Below, in pieces: positions 32,068 through 41,716 of a DNA stretch of 64,000 nucleotides. Origin of the DNA: Whalleya microplaca (lineage: Eukaryota > Ascomycota > Sordariomycetes > Xylariales > Xylariaceae); the NCBI GenBank assembly GCA_022497155.1, contig MU385743.1, positions 248,001 through 312,000 on the forward strand. The letters are read 5' to 3'. The position numbers and the translations under genes were made by a program. The number at the start of each line of letters is the position of its first letter. Position 1 is the stretch's first letter. A model generated the notes under the pieces. That model was not told the DNA's origin. It searched no databases and saw only the letters and a list, made by a program, of their open reading frames with translations.

Positions 32068-32751
32068 ATGGCAGAGGACGGCCTCTTTTCGCCCGATCTA
32101 GTATCGCCTAGTGTATCTGCTGCGCTCCCCGAAGGCTACGTCGCTCGCTCACTGCGGCTGTCCGACTACGAAGCTGGGTTCCTCGACTGCCTCCGCGTGT
32201 TGACGACCGTCGGCGAGATCACCAAAGACCAGTTCTCGGAAAGATACACGTGGATGTCGTCGCAGGATACCTACTACGTCTTGGTCATCGAGGATACGAT
32301 CAATAGGAAGATCGTGGGGACGGGTGCCCTCCTGGTAGAGAGGAAGTTGTAAGAGCAGAGTTCTCTCTTTTGACCCCTACGATCAATGTTCCAGAATTCT
32401 ACAGCTGTGGTCCTAGAAGTCCACTATGTGCGGAAGGGAGCATGCAGAGCCGGCAAGCAGACAAGCGGACAAGGATATGGATTGCTGACATCACCCCTCT
32501 TGCACAGCATCCACAGCCTGGGTCTCGTCGGCCACATCGAGGATATTGCAGTCGCGAAGGATCAACAGGGCAAGAAGCTAGGTCTTCGACTGATCCAGGC
32601 GCTCGACTTCATTGCCGAGAAGGTGGGCTGCTATAAGACAATCCTCGACTGCAGCGAGGCGAACGAGGGGTTTTACGTCAAGTGCGGGTTCCGGAGGGCC
32701 GGACTGGAGATGGCGCATTACTACGAAGGTGACAAAAGTAAGACACAATGA
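32068..32751 (+). CDS. GNA1: Glucosamine-6-phosphate N-acetyltransferase
   Basis: Two exons (32068-32348 and 32508-32751) encode 174 residues of a GNAT-fold enzyme. The enzyme transfers acetyl from acetyl-CoA to glucosamine-6-phosphate, the committed acetylation step to UDP-GlcNAc and thus chitin, N-glycans and GPI anchors. Diagnostic segments are GYVARSLRLSDYEAGFLDCLRVLTTVG, then after the 159-nt intron GHIEDIAVAKDQQGKKLGLRLI (acetyl-CoA pyrophosphate loop QQGKKLG) and LDCSEANEGFYVKCGFRRAG. The intron donor GTAAGA and acceptor CACAG join ERKF-IHSLG exactly at the conserved FIH. Length is normal for fungal Gna1. An upstream in-frame ATG at 32029 would add 13 residues; the 32068 site has a better context (CACAATGGC). 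Confidence 0.93.
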
Positions 32752-33692
32752 TCTAGCGTCGGCCCCGTAGGGACAAAACTACATTGGTCGGCCAATATAT
32801 ATCAACTTTTCGGACATCTCGACTGATTCAGGACATGGCAGAAACGAGGCTCTAGAAAAGTGAGTTGCATATCTCGGGGTCCTTATATAAGGAAAAGGGA
32901 CAGGTCATATACCATAGCATCGGGTGCTGGCAAAGCAACCCCTGTTTGTACGAGAATTATGTATAAGCGATATAGAGTAATAGATGGAGATGTGAAAGAG
33001 ACCCGCGGCCTTGGTAAAGCATTATGACGGGACGCTTACTCCTGTCGCTTATTAGGCGATGCTCCGAATCTTGATATGCACAACCACATCGATCGATTCT
33101 GACTTCTTGCTAATGGATAGACAGCCATCGAGTCCCCTCTCACAAGACACGTTCTTAGGCAATCGTTCGATAGAGACGTTGCCCAAGACCAATTAGCTAT
33201 GTGGCCACCATTAGCCATTCTTGGCGTCTTACTGCGATGCATCGCGACGACAAATGCACCGCTTACTCAGATGCGACTGCAGTATTCGGAGTCACCTATA
33301 CTCAACTCGGCAGAGGCACATGAGAGGTTCGGATTACTCAAATATCGTGCTTGCAGAATGGGCATAGGCTGCCCTGCATTGGCTCCTGGACTGAGGGACT
33401 GAGGGATATAAAGGGCGTTGTGCTCCCACGAGCTTCAAGGCGATGATAACCGACGACACATCCCCATTCAATACCCGGTAGCATATCCATACCATATCAA
33501 TACAGCTCAAGCTCATACACCCCTTGATCATATATCAGGAGTTTCATCTCAACTATAGCAACCTCGGACTCAGCCGGATATCCCCAACTTCGCGACTCGG
33601 ACCTACGGCTACCCGCATACGGGAACAGAGGTCGTGCTACTACTATTCCCATATTTAAACAAGATCCGTGGTTAATCCCAAGCCTCACGAAA
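32752..33692. other. Intergenic, no supported gene
   Basis: No supported coding region. It contains the 3' flank of GNA1 and probably the promoter of the tiny gene beginning at 33693. Confidence 0.5.
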
Positions 33693-34121
33693 ATGGGAGC
33701 TGAGCACCCGGATCTTCGCAACGCCTTGATCAAGACACACTTGGCCTTGCTGCAGCGCGAGTATGTTCTCATTCCAACACTTCATCACATGAACAAACCA
33801 CATTACAACTCAATAAGCCAGCAAGTGGCGTGAGCGTCGTCAGACAATACAAGCCATGTACTCTCCAAGACCTCATTCATCCTGTTGTAGCAGGCTAAGT
33901 CCCGAAAGTCACAAACTAACATGGGCATCAGAGTACGTGAAAAGCACAACTGGTACACGACACCACGCGTAGTCGTCCGCAAACGCAACGGCAAGATCCA
34001 GTCCTCGCGTCTAGGCGCACGACAGACGTACGCCTCGAGCAACGGGTACACCCTGATCGACGACTCGTCGTCCGCATCCAACTACAGCGAGATCGACTCG
34101 CCAATCCCGCTATACGCCTAA
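33693..34121 (+). CDS. Tiny spliced gene, 85-residue hypothetical protein
   Basis: Exon 1 (33693-33760) reads MGAEHPDLRNALIKTHLALL and ends in QRE. A 171-nt intron (donor GTATGT, branch-like CTAAC, acceptor ATCAG) leads to exon 2 (33932-34121), which begins VREKHNWYTTPRVVVRKRNG. Phases match (2 then 1) and the joined helix-like start and basic core look protein-like. The C-terminus is Ser/Asp-rich (DDSSSASNYSEIDSP). No family is recognised; the basic middle suggests nucleic-acid or ribosome binding but this is speculation. Exon 2 alone also forms a 66-codon frame from an ATG lying inside the proposed intron. The gene ends 98 bp before the Ayg1-like gene on the same strand. Confidence 0.5.
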
Positions 34122-34219
34122 GCACGCAACCCCAGCTCAGCCCATCCCAGCACAACCGCCAGCCAAGCCACGCGCCTCCCTATCCACCTAACTACCTACC
34201 TACATACGCCACCACGATC

Positions 34220-35388
34220 ATGGCACCGCACCGCATCGACGACGAGAACTCGAAGAACGAGACCGCCAAGCAACCGCCCCCGCCCCCGCCCCCGCGCCAA
34301 TGGCTCATGGGCACGGCGGCCTTCGAGCGCCGCATGCCGCACCACGCCGGCATCCGCGCGCTCTGGGAGACCAAGTGGCAGCTGCCCTGCTCGCGGGCCG
34401 TGTACCCGTTCCACGACGGCGCTTACGCGGACTTCGAGCCGATCTTCGCGGACCTGATCGCGCGCGACGTCAACGACGGCAACTCCGTGGCCTACACCGA
34501 GGCCTTCCTGCCCGCGGCGCGCGAGCTCGAGCGCCAGGGCGATGAAGCCCTTGGTAATGGTGGTGATGGTGGGGATGAGGGGAAGAAGGCCGCGAGCGCG
34601 CTGTACCTGCGCGCCGCGTGCGTCCTGCGCATCGCGCGGTTTCCGTATGTTACTGCCTTCCCGGCCGTGTCTGATACCGCCAAGTGGGCCGCCTTCGAGG
34701 CCCAGAAGGCCGTCTACCTGAAGGCGGGCGCGCTGTGGCAATCCCCGGTGACCGAGGTCCGGATCCCGCACACGCACCGCGCGGGCGCGGACCGCGATGT
34801 CATCCCGGCCTACGTGCGCGTACCGACCACAACAACGCCGACGACCCCATGCCCCGCGGTCCTGCTCCTCACGGGCCTCGACGGCTACCGCCCCGACAAC
34901 ACGACGCGCACGGACGAGTTCCTGGCCCGCGGGTGGGGCGTGATCGTCCTCGAGATCCCGGGGACGGCGGACTGCCCGGCGGACTCCGCGGACCCGAGCT
35001 CCCCCGACCGCCTCTGGGACAGCGTGCTGGCCTGGATGCGCGGCGACGGGCGCTTCGACATGGACCGCCTGCTGGTCTGGGGATTGAGCTCGGGCGGGTA
35101 CTACGCCGTGCGCATCGCGCACACGCACCGCGAGAGCCTGCGGGGCGTCGTGGCGCAGGGCGCCGGGTGCCACCACTTCTTCGACCGCGAGTGGCTCGAG
35201 CGCGCTGACGGGCATGAGTACCCGTTCCTGCTGTCGCCGGCGATGGCGATGAAGCACGGGTTCGCCGGCGTCGAAGAGTATAAGCGCGAGGTGCAGCGGA
35301 AGTTCTCGCTGCTGGAGTTGGGGGTCCTGGAGGGGCCGTCTACGAGGCTTTTGCTTGTCAATGTAAGTCGTCTGTTCGTGCGTGTGTA

Positions 35389-35424
<36 letters not shown>

Positions 35425-35624
35425 CCTGATGGTGAGTGGGTTGCTAATGATGAGAGGCGCAGGGCACCCAGGACGGACTCATGCCGATCGAGGACTCGAT
35501 GATGCTGTTTGAACACGGGTCGCCCAAGGAGGCGCGGTTCTTCGCCGGCGCGCTGCATATGGGATATCCCATGGCGAATGCGTCTGTGTATCCGTGGATG
35601 GAAGAAGTGATGGCTTCGAAGTGA
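34220..35624 (+). CDS. Ayg1-like alpha/beta hydrolase (FrsA family)
   Basis: Two exons (34220-35362, 35463-35624) encode 434 residues. A short disordered, proline-rich N-terminus (PPPPPPPRQ) precedes a helical region (GIRALWETKWQLPCSRAVYPFHDG) and an alpha/beta-hydrolase domain. The catalytic residues are Ser290 (WGLSSGGYYAVRIAH), Asp385 (GTQDGLMP) and His413 (GALHMGYP). The spacing, 95 and 28 residues, equals that of the Ayg1 triad as I recall it. Ayg1-type enzymes shorten heptaketide naphthopyrones during DHN-melanin synthesis, while relatives act on other metabolites. No polyketide synthase lies in the window. The 100-nt intron contains a 33-bp GT dinucleotide run. Third-position GC is very high (long GC-rich shadow frames on the opposite strand), unlike most neighbours, so the gene may be highly expressed or have a different history. 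Confidence 0.87.
35391..35423. repeat. GT dinucleotide microsatellite inside an intron
   Basis: About 16 uninterrupted TG units lie within the only intron of the Ayg1-like gene, between the donor at 35363 and the acceptor at 35462. Confidence 0.95.
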
Positions 35625-35841
35625 TGTACGATTTATGTGTTATGTGTAAATGTTCGTCTTATACGGTTATGATTTATGTTTTTATATGTATGTTTTATGT
35701 ATAGAGGTCTACCGTGGATGGTCAGGATATTCTGTAGATGTATATTAAATATGATCAACTTTTGTCAACTCCATCTTGCAATCGCAGATTCAAGAACGCA
35801 TCGCCCACTTCAAATCACATCCATGTGCGTTCATATGTCGC

Positions 35842-36720
35842 CTACCGGCCCATCCAACCACCATCAACAACCAACGTATGTCCAGTAACATATGCACTAC
35901 TCTTACTCGCCAAAAACACCACGCTCCCCTTAAAGTCATCCGGGAGCCCCCACCGCCCAGCCGGGATCCTGGCACTGATACTCGCCAACCTCTCCTTATC
36001 ATTCAGCAGCGCCTCATTCATCTCCGTAGCGATATAGCCCGGCGCAATCGCATTAACCGTGACGCCGCGCTCGCTCCACGAGTTCGCGAAGCTCTTAGTC
36101 AACTGGCCCACGGCGCCCTTGCTGGCCGCGTACGCAGGCACGTTCAGGCCGCCCTGGAAGGTCAGCAGGCTGGCGAAATTGACGATGCTGCCCCGCCTGC
36201 CGGTCGTGGCGGAGGGCGCGAGCGAGAGCATGTGCGCGCCGACGTCCCGGCACAGCGCGAACACGGACCCCAGGTTCACCTGCATGACGGCGTCGAAGTC
36301 GGCCGTCGGGAACGCCTCCGGCGGGTGCCGGATCTGGATCCCCGCGCAGTTCACCAGGATCCGGATCGTGTGCCCGTCCGCGAGGATCCGCGGCGTCAGC
36401 GCCGCTACGTCCGCCGCGGAGGACAGGTCGGCCGTGTAGGTCGAGGCTTTGCGCCCGAGGGCCTCGATGGCGGTTTGGGTCGCCGTGGCGGCGGTGTTGC
36501 GCTGGTAAGAGGGGAGGGTGTTAGTGAGTGAGTGAGGTTCTGCCGTGGTGGGTTGCGATTGGGAAGCTGGTTAGCTGCGCTGGTGTGGGAGGCCGCGTAC
36601 CTGCACAAGAATGATGTCCGCTCCAGCCTCAGCGAGCGCAATTGCGACGGCTTGGCCAATGCCCCTTGTGCCGCCGGTGACGAGGGCCGTCTCGCCCTCA
36701 AGTGAGAACAGGGCGCTCAT
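35842..36720 (-). CDS. Short-chain dehydrogenase/reductase (2-deoxy-D-gluconate 3-dehydrogenase-like)
   Basis: Two exons (36720-36601 and 36501-35842) encode 259 residues of a classical SDR. The cofactor motif TGGTRGIG is at residues 15-22, the NAG-type motif is NCAGI (about 91-95), and the catalytic residues are Tyr164 and Lys168 (YAASKGA) with a preceding Ser in NFASLLTF. The C-terminus [13 protein letters not shown] is typical of the KduD/gluconate dehydrogenase-like branch, which oxidises sugar acids with NAD(H). The intron (99 nt, GTACGC to CCAG) is in phase 0. The gene converges on the Ayg1-like gene with 217 bp between stop codons. Substrate is not certain; many fungal members of this branch are uncharacterised. 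Confidence 0.88.
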
Positions 36721-38531
36721 ATTGAAGCTATCTTATTATGTCTGCCTAGTGTTCTGAGTCCCAGTAGATTTTAGAACTTAAAGTTGCCAGATCTAATTTC
36801 AGGTACGACATCGTATGCTTAGAATCGCATGTGAATGGGCTTACTATGTACTCCAATATTTTATTGGAGAATTACGTTTCGTCTTCGCTTTCCGCCTTCG
36901 GAGTATGAGCTACTGAACCATGTTTCCCATATTAGCCCCATTACCCCATCCCGCGATCACTACGATCAGTGGGGCCGGCGGTTTGTCCCGACCTAGTCTC
37001 CACATGCTCGATTAGGACTATTTGGGGCAAAACCGGCGAATCATGGGGATAAAGAGACAGAGATGGTGTTCAATAGGGTCCTGGTAACTTCAGATATAAA
37101 CTCCACCCCTTCAGTGACAACTTCCAAAAAGGGCCAATGCTGAATTAAGTTTAGTACATGAACCCTTGGGGAAGACTAGAAGTGATTCCGAGCTAGAAAG
37201 GGTATTCTGGGTAGGCAAGTCTGTTCAGCCATTGTCCTAAACGACTGACATAATTACAGTTAGGGTGGATGTCTTCCACAGTATGAACACTTAAGTATTT
37301 AAGTTACCTTGAATGAAGATCCGGTGGTAAAACATCGTTCTAGTCACGAGAATATATGAGCGTTTGTAGACTCATATGTTACATTTAGTATCTACGTGAT
37401 CACCGCACCAACAATGACATCAAGTCTATGTTTCAACAGTAGAAAGTTTCTTTGGCTGATAGTATCAACTTCTCGGTCAATACAGCCTAATGTCCTCTCA
37501 TGCTATTTATATATAAGTAGTTGCATCAAGTATGTGGGAACAGTTATCAAAGTAAATATTTCGGTTAAGAGACTCTCTTTCCCTGATTAATGTTTCTCTC
37601 ATTTCTATATACTTATGATCCTACTTTACTACACATAAGCTAACAAACATATAATTACGGGTACGATACTTACCCCAGACTCAAACTTGGCCTTACGGGC
37701 CTTGCTCCCCTGCCCCTATTCGGTCAACCCTAGTCCCTCCACGACCTAGGTAATCTATCGAGAGGCTACTTTGGAGGCCAATGATCCAACCCTTTAAGAA
37801 TATATTAGCCACATAACTTCCTCTAATACGAATTAGCCATCAGCTGTACCAAGTATTATGAAGGCAAACTAGTGCTCTGCTTAGCCCCTCAGTATATCTT
37901 ATTCACATATGAGAGAAGGGTTTATAGGACGATCGAACTAGGCTGTGTATCCCAATCCACTAATTTTTGACGGGCGTTCATTTGGATAGTAATATCATAT
38001 GTAAGAGAGTACTATAGAGCTTGGTAATATATTGTATATTATGAACAGCATCAGAGGATTCTACCATGCTAAACTTCTACGTAGGTAATGCCCCAAAAAC
38101 ACTAACAAAGTAATAACCGCATGTACCTCAGTACCTTGGTAGCCAAAGCCCAACTTCCCCTTTTTCCAGGTATGAAAGACACTTTATCCACTTGAATGAC
38201 TTCATCGAAGAGATGCAGTCACCGGCCCTGAAAATGGATGTTTCGATTTACTAATACCGATTTATTTTATTTCCTATTGGTTCTCAAACAGACTTGTTAA
38301 GCGTGGGGTAGAAATTGGGGTACCGCGCTTCTTGATCATGAACTAGCCCCTTCGGCCAGAAATGTCCATTTTCACCGAGCCCAAGAACACGCTGGGGCCG
38401 AGTCAATCGGCGAATTGTTGCGGCTTCTCCACCTGCAAGATGGAATGACGACGTCTTATTATTAGTTAAAGCTAGAAACACATGCAGGTCAGAACGGTAA
38501 TGTGGTGTCGATACATCTTCTGACCAGGCAC
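36721..38531. other. AT-rich intergenic region
   Basis: A long AT-rich spacer without a supported gene. The minus-strand frame 38284-38541, ending LNKSV, looks somewhat protein-like, and an intron-like signal (TTGCAG) precedes GEAATIRRLTRPQRVLGLG, but I recognise no family and the MITE interrupts the sequence at its 5' end. It may be the tail of a lost gene. Confidence 0.45.
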
Positions 38532-38540
38532 GGCATTCCA

Positions 38541-38593
38541 CGGGACGGTTATAATGACTGTGTAAGCTGTTAAAGTGACTGTATTCTAACCTA
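38541..38593 (+). repeat. MITE left inverted repeat
   Basis: A 53-bp perfect partner of 39291-39343. The first mismatch is at 38594. Confidence 0.92.
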
Positions 38594-39290
38594 TTTCGGT
38601 TGGATAGGTTAGGTACGTACCTCGCAGTACATTTCTTTAACCAACAGATATACCTCCCCTACCTTCCATCAGAACCTCTTAAATAGTAATATTTAAATAA
38701 CTTTAAATCTTTTAAATCTGCAATAAATATTAAGCGCGTTTGTTTCCTTATCTAACCTTATCTAATCTAACACTTAACGAAAAATGAAAATTTTCGGATG
38801 TAAATTAAATTTTTTAAAGGTAACGTAATTTAATGCCTCTCCTTTAACCTCCCTGTTACCCCTAAACCCCTTAAACCCCCTAAACCCCCTAACCTCCTTA
38901 AGTCTGCCGGCGCTATTAATAGAGAAGGCTTGAGGCTATTTATAATAAAGCTAGCTGTTTTATAAGACTTTAGGAGGTTAGATTCGGCCTTTTAAAAGCT
39001 GAGCTAAACCTTAGATTTAAGGGCGTTAAGAGAAGAGGCTAGCGGTAGCGGCGGCGGCGGCGGAGGTAGCTAAAAGTCAGGCTTATTAAAAAAATCGATT
39101 AAATTAAGGCCATCCTTTTCAAGAGGCTACAATCGGCGTATTTAGTTATTATAATAGCTTTAAAATAACGGGTGTAATAGTATTGTTAAGAAAATTTACA
39201 AGTTTGGGTAAAATAAGGTTGTTAGAAAAAGTACATCCGCTTTTTAGTAGGATGTACTACGGGGTACGTACCGGATCTAATTAACTACAT

Positions 39291-39343
39291 TAGGTTAGAA
39301 TACAGTCACTTTAACAGCTTACACAGTCATTATAACCGTCCCG
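39291..39343 (-). repeat. MITE right inverted repeat
   Basis: A 53-bp perfect partner of 38541-38593, followed directly by the 9-bp target duplication. Confidence 0.92.
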
Positions 39344-39583
39344 GGCATTCCACTTTTCTTCAGCTTCGGTATCGGAGCACAATTAATGGAGCTCGAAGAC
39401 TCCGTGATATTATGTCAGTAGCTTCGTGGGGCGACGATAGTTACTTTTCTTTAATCCTTGGTTTCTAGATGTATATAGCATTTCTTGCTCCAATTTTACC
39501 ATATTCGACTTGCTGAAGCTTAGTTCACAAAACTTCACCAGAGCGCCGATGAGACTGTCAGCCACTGAGGTCTAGAATACATC

Positions 39584-40902
39584 ATGAGCGACACCAAAGT
39601 AAACGCATCGGTCCTCCACGGGGCAAAGGACCTTAGAATCGTATGACAACTCACACTACATAATGCACATAAGCTCACCATCGCAGGAACAACGAACACT
39701 ACCAGCTCCCTCAGCGAACGAAGTTCAAGTTGCTGTGCAGGCGACAGGGTTATGCGGCTCGGACTTACACTACTTCAGCCACTACCGGAACGGGCAGATT
39801 CTGGTTCGGGAACCGATAACCCTAGGTCACGAATCAGCCGGTATAGTCACGGCAATCGGGAGCGACGTGGCGAATTTGAAGGTCGGCGATCGCGTGGCGC
39901 TCGAAGTCGGTCTGCCGTGTGAACAGTGTGATTTCTGCAAGTCGGGCAGATACAACATCTGCAAGGGGATGAACTTCCGCAGCTCGGCCAAAGCGTTCCC
40001 GCACTCGCAGGGCACGCTACAGGAGCGGATCAACCACCCAGCGAGGTGGTGTCATATGTAAGGCTCGCGAGTCCCATAGCAAGGAAACCAGGTGCTAACA
40101 GTTCTGGTCGATAGGTTGCCGGAGAGCCTGTCGTTGGAATACGGTGCCATAGTCGAGCCCTTGTCAGTCGCAATGCATGCTAGGGGGCGAGCGAATCTGC
40201 AGCAAGGAACCACGGTTTTAGTGCTTGGCGCGGGCGCCGTAGGTCTGCTTTGTGCGGCAATGGCCAAGGTCTCGGGTGCGAAGACCGTAGTCATCGCGGA
40301 CATCCTGGAGGATCGGGTCAAGTTTGCAGTCGAGAATGGGTTCGCCGACGTAGCATTTACAGTGCCGTTAGCGCGTCCGCAGACGATCGAGGACAAGTTA
40401 GCATACGCGCAGGATGTGGCCGAGAAGTTGAAATCTCTCCAGGCACATGGGAAGCCGGTTGGGGAAGTAAATGTGTCTTTTGAATGCACGGGTGTCGAGT
40501 CGTGTATGCACACAGCGATATATGTCAGCTCACCCACCAACCCTCTTTCTGCTTGGACAATATGGCTAACAAATGAAGGCTACACAACCTGGTGGTAAGG
40601 TGATGATTATAGGCATGGGGACGCCGATCCAAACACTGCCAATATCAGCTGCTTCGCTAAAGGAAGTCGACCTTGTCGGAGTGTTCAGATATGCCAACAC
40701 ATATCCAGAGGTTATCAAATTACTTGCAAGCAAGAATGAGTTGATGCCGGATGTTGGGAAACTAGTCACGCAACGGTTCAGGGGACTGAGCAACATCCCG
40801 GCTGCGTTCGATATGGCTGGCAAGGTAAAGGATGAGAAGGGCAACTTAGTACTCAAGGTGATGGTGGATATGACCGAAGGTGGTCCAAAGCCTAGTGAGT
40901 GA
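39584..40902 (+). CDS. Zinc polyol dehydrogenase (sorbitol/xylitol dehydrogenase-like)
   Basis: Four exons (39584-39640, 39687-40057, 40115-40523, 40579-40902) encode 386 residues of the medium-chain dehydrogenase family. The catalytic zinc site includes CGSDLHYF and GHESAG; the structural zinc loop is CEQCDFCKSGRYNIC, and the cofactor-binding stretch is VLVLGAGAVGLL followed by an Asp in VVIADILEDR that favours NAD. Splicing restores WCHMLPESLSLEYGAIVEPLSV and AIYATQPGGKVM, both conserved. Introns are 46, 57 and 55 nt. The reaction is oxidation of a polyol such as xylitol, sorbitol or L-arabinitol to the ketose. The MITE sits just upstream and may affect the promoter. Confidence 0.9.
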
Positions 40903-41716
40903 TATCGAAAGTTTGGTGTTCTATAAGATTAACATCAAAGAGGACTGTAAAGGCTATCAAATAATCGCGAATATTAGTGAATGATAACGAGTCTCATGTT
41001 CATGCACATGTAGTACTTGACAAGATTGAACGCAAGCACCACAAGACTCCAAAAGCAAATTGTTTCGGCGGCAGTAACTTATAAGGATATTATCTTTTGT
41101 GTCTATGTACTTACAAGAGCACTCCAAGTACAGACTCATTCCATTATCAAGCTTTACATAAGACGATCTGAAGCCTCATATTGAATATTAGATATCCGTA
41201 GCTTAAAATAGTTTAATTTAGCTACTAACTTCTTTAAAGCCTTTGGGGCATTTGCTGGTTTAATTTTAATAGAAAGCAATATATGTTTATATAACCTTAT
41301 TCTTGATACGTATTTTATTTATTGCGGATATAACCGCCGTTTAATTACTATATTTTATTAGGTAATTACATATTCCAACATCACCGAATAATAGCTAACA
41401 ATATCTCATATATGTGTTCCCATAGCATTCCTGTATCTCGTATAGCTTCCAACAGATCTTGGCTCCAATCGGGCTGTAATGCTGAATTTGTTTGCGAATA
41501 TAATGAGCCCTCGCAGAAGTTCCAGGGCTATAGGTATTTTCTACTAAGGTTGAGGCCGGTGATACGTTGGGAAGACATAGTGGCACTGTACAATTGACAT
41601 GGAGACTGTCTCTTTGTGCTTCCTAATTTCTCAGCACATAGCTCCATAGAGAATATGAAATTGCAAAACGTTGTGTGGCATGAATTTGTCAATAAGCATC
41701 TCTATATCCTACCAAT
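40903..41716. other. AT-rich intergenic region
   Basis: The part at about 41150-41390 is strongly AT-rich (many TTTAAT/ATTTTA runs), like an old repeat-mutated element, though no ends could be defined. No gene supported. Confidence 0.5.

Larger units (their letters stand above)
38541..39343. mobile_element. Mutator-like MITE, 803 bp, non-autonomous
   Basis: Perfect 53-bp inverted repeats occupy 38541-38593 and 39291-39343 (outer ends CGGGACGGTTATAATGAC), and imperfect inverted homology continues inward through GGTACGTACC. A perfect 9-bp direct repeat, GGCATTCCA, flanks the element (38532-38540 and 39344-39352). Long inverted repeats with a 9-bp target duplication are typical of Mutator-like elements. 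The interior is AT-rich, has no coding frame, and carries a C-rich run of CCCCCTAAA-like units at about 38868-38900. The element ends 241 bp before the start codon of the polyol dehydrogenase. The perfect repeats and target duplication suggest recent insertion. Confidence 0.9.

Noticed and set aside
34196..35257. 353-codon minus-strand frame opposite the Ayg1-like gene
   Set aside because: A shadow caused by very high third-position GC in the real gene; the composition is Arg/Ala/Val-biased and no motif is seen.
38860..38905. Telomere-like CCCCCTAAA units
   Set aside because: Only a few irregular units are present, internal to a MITE with intact ends; true telomeric arrays are long and uniform CCCTAA.
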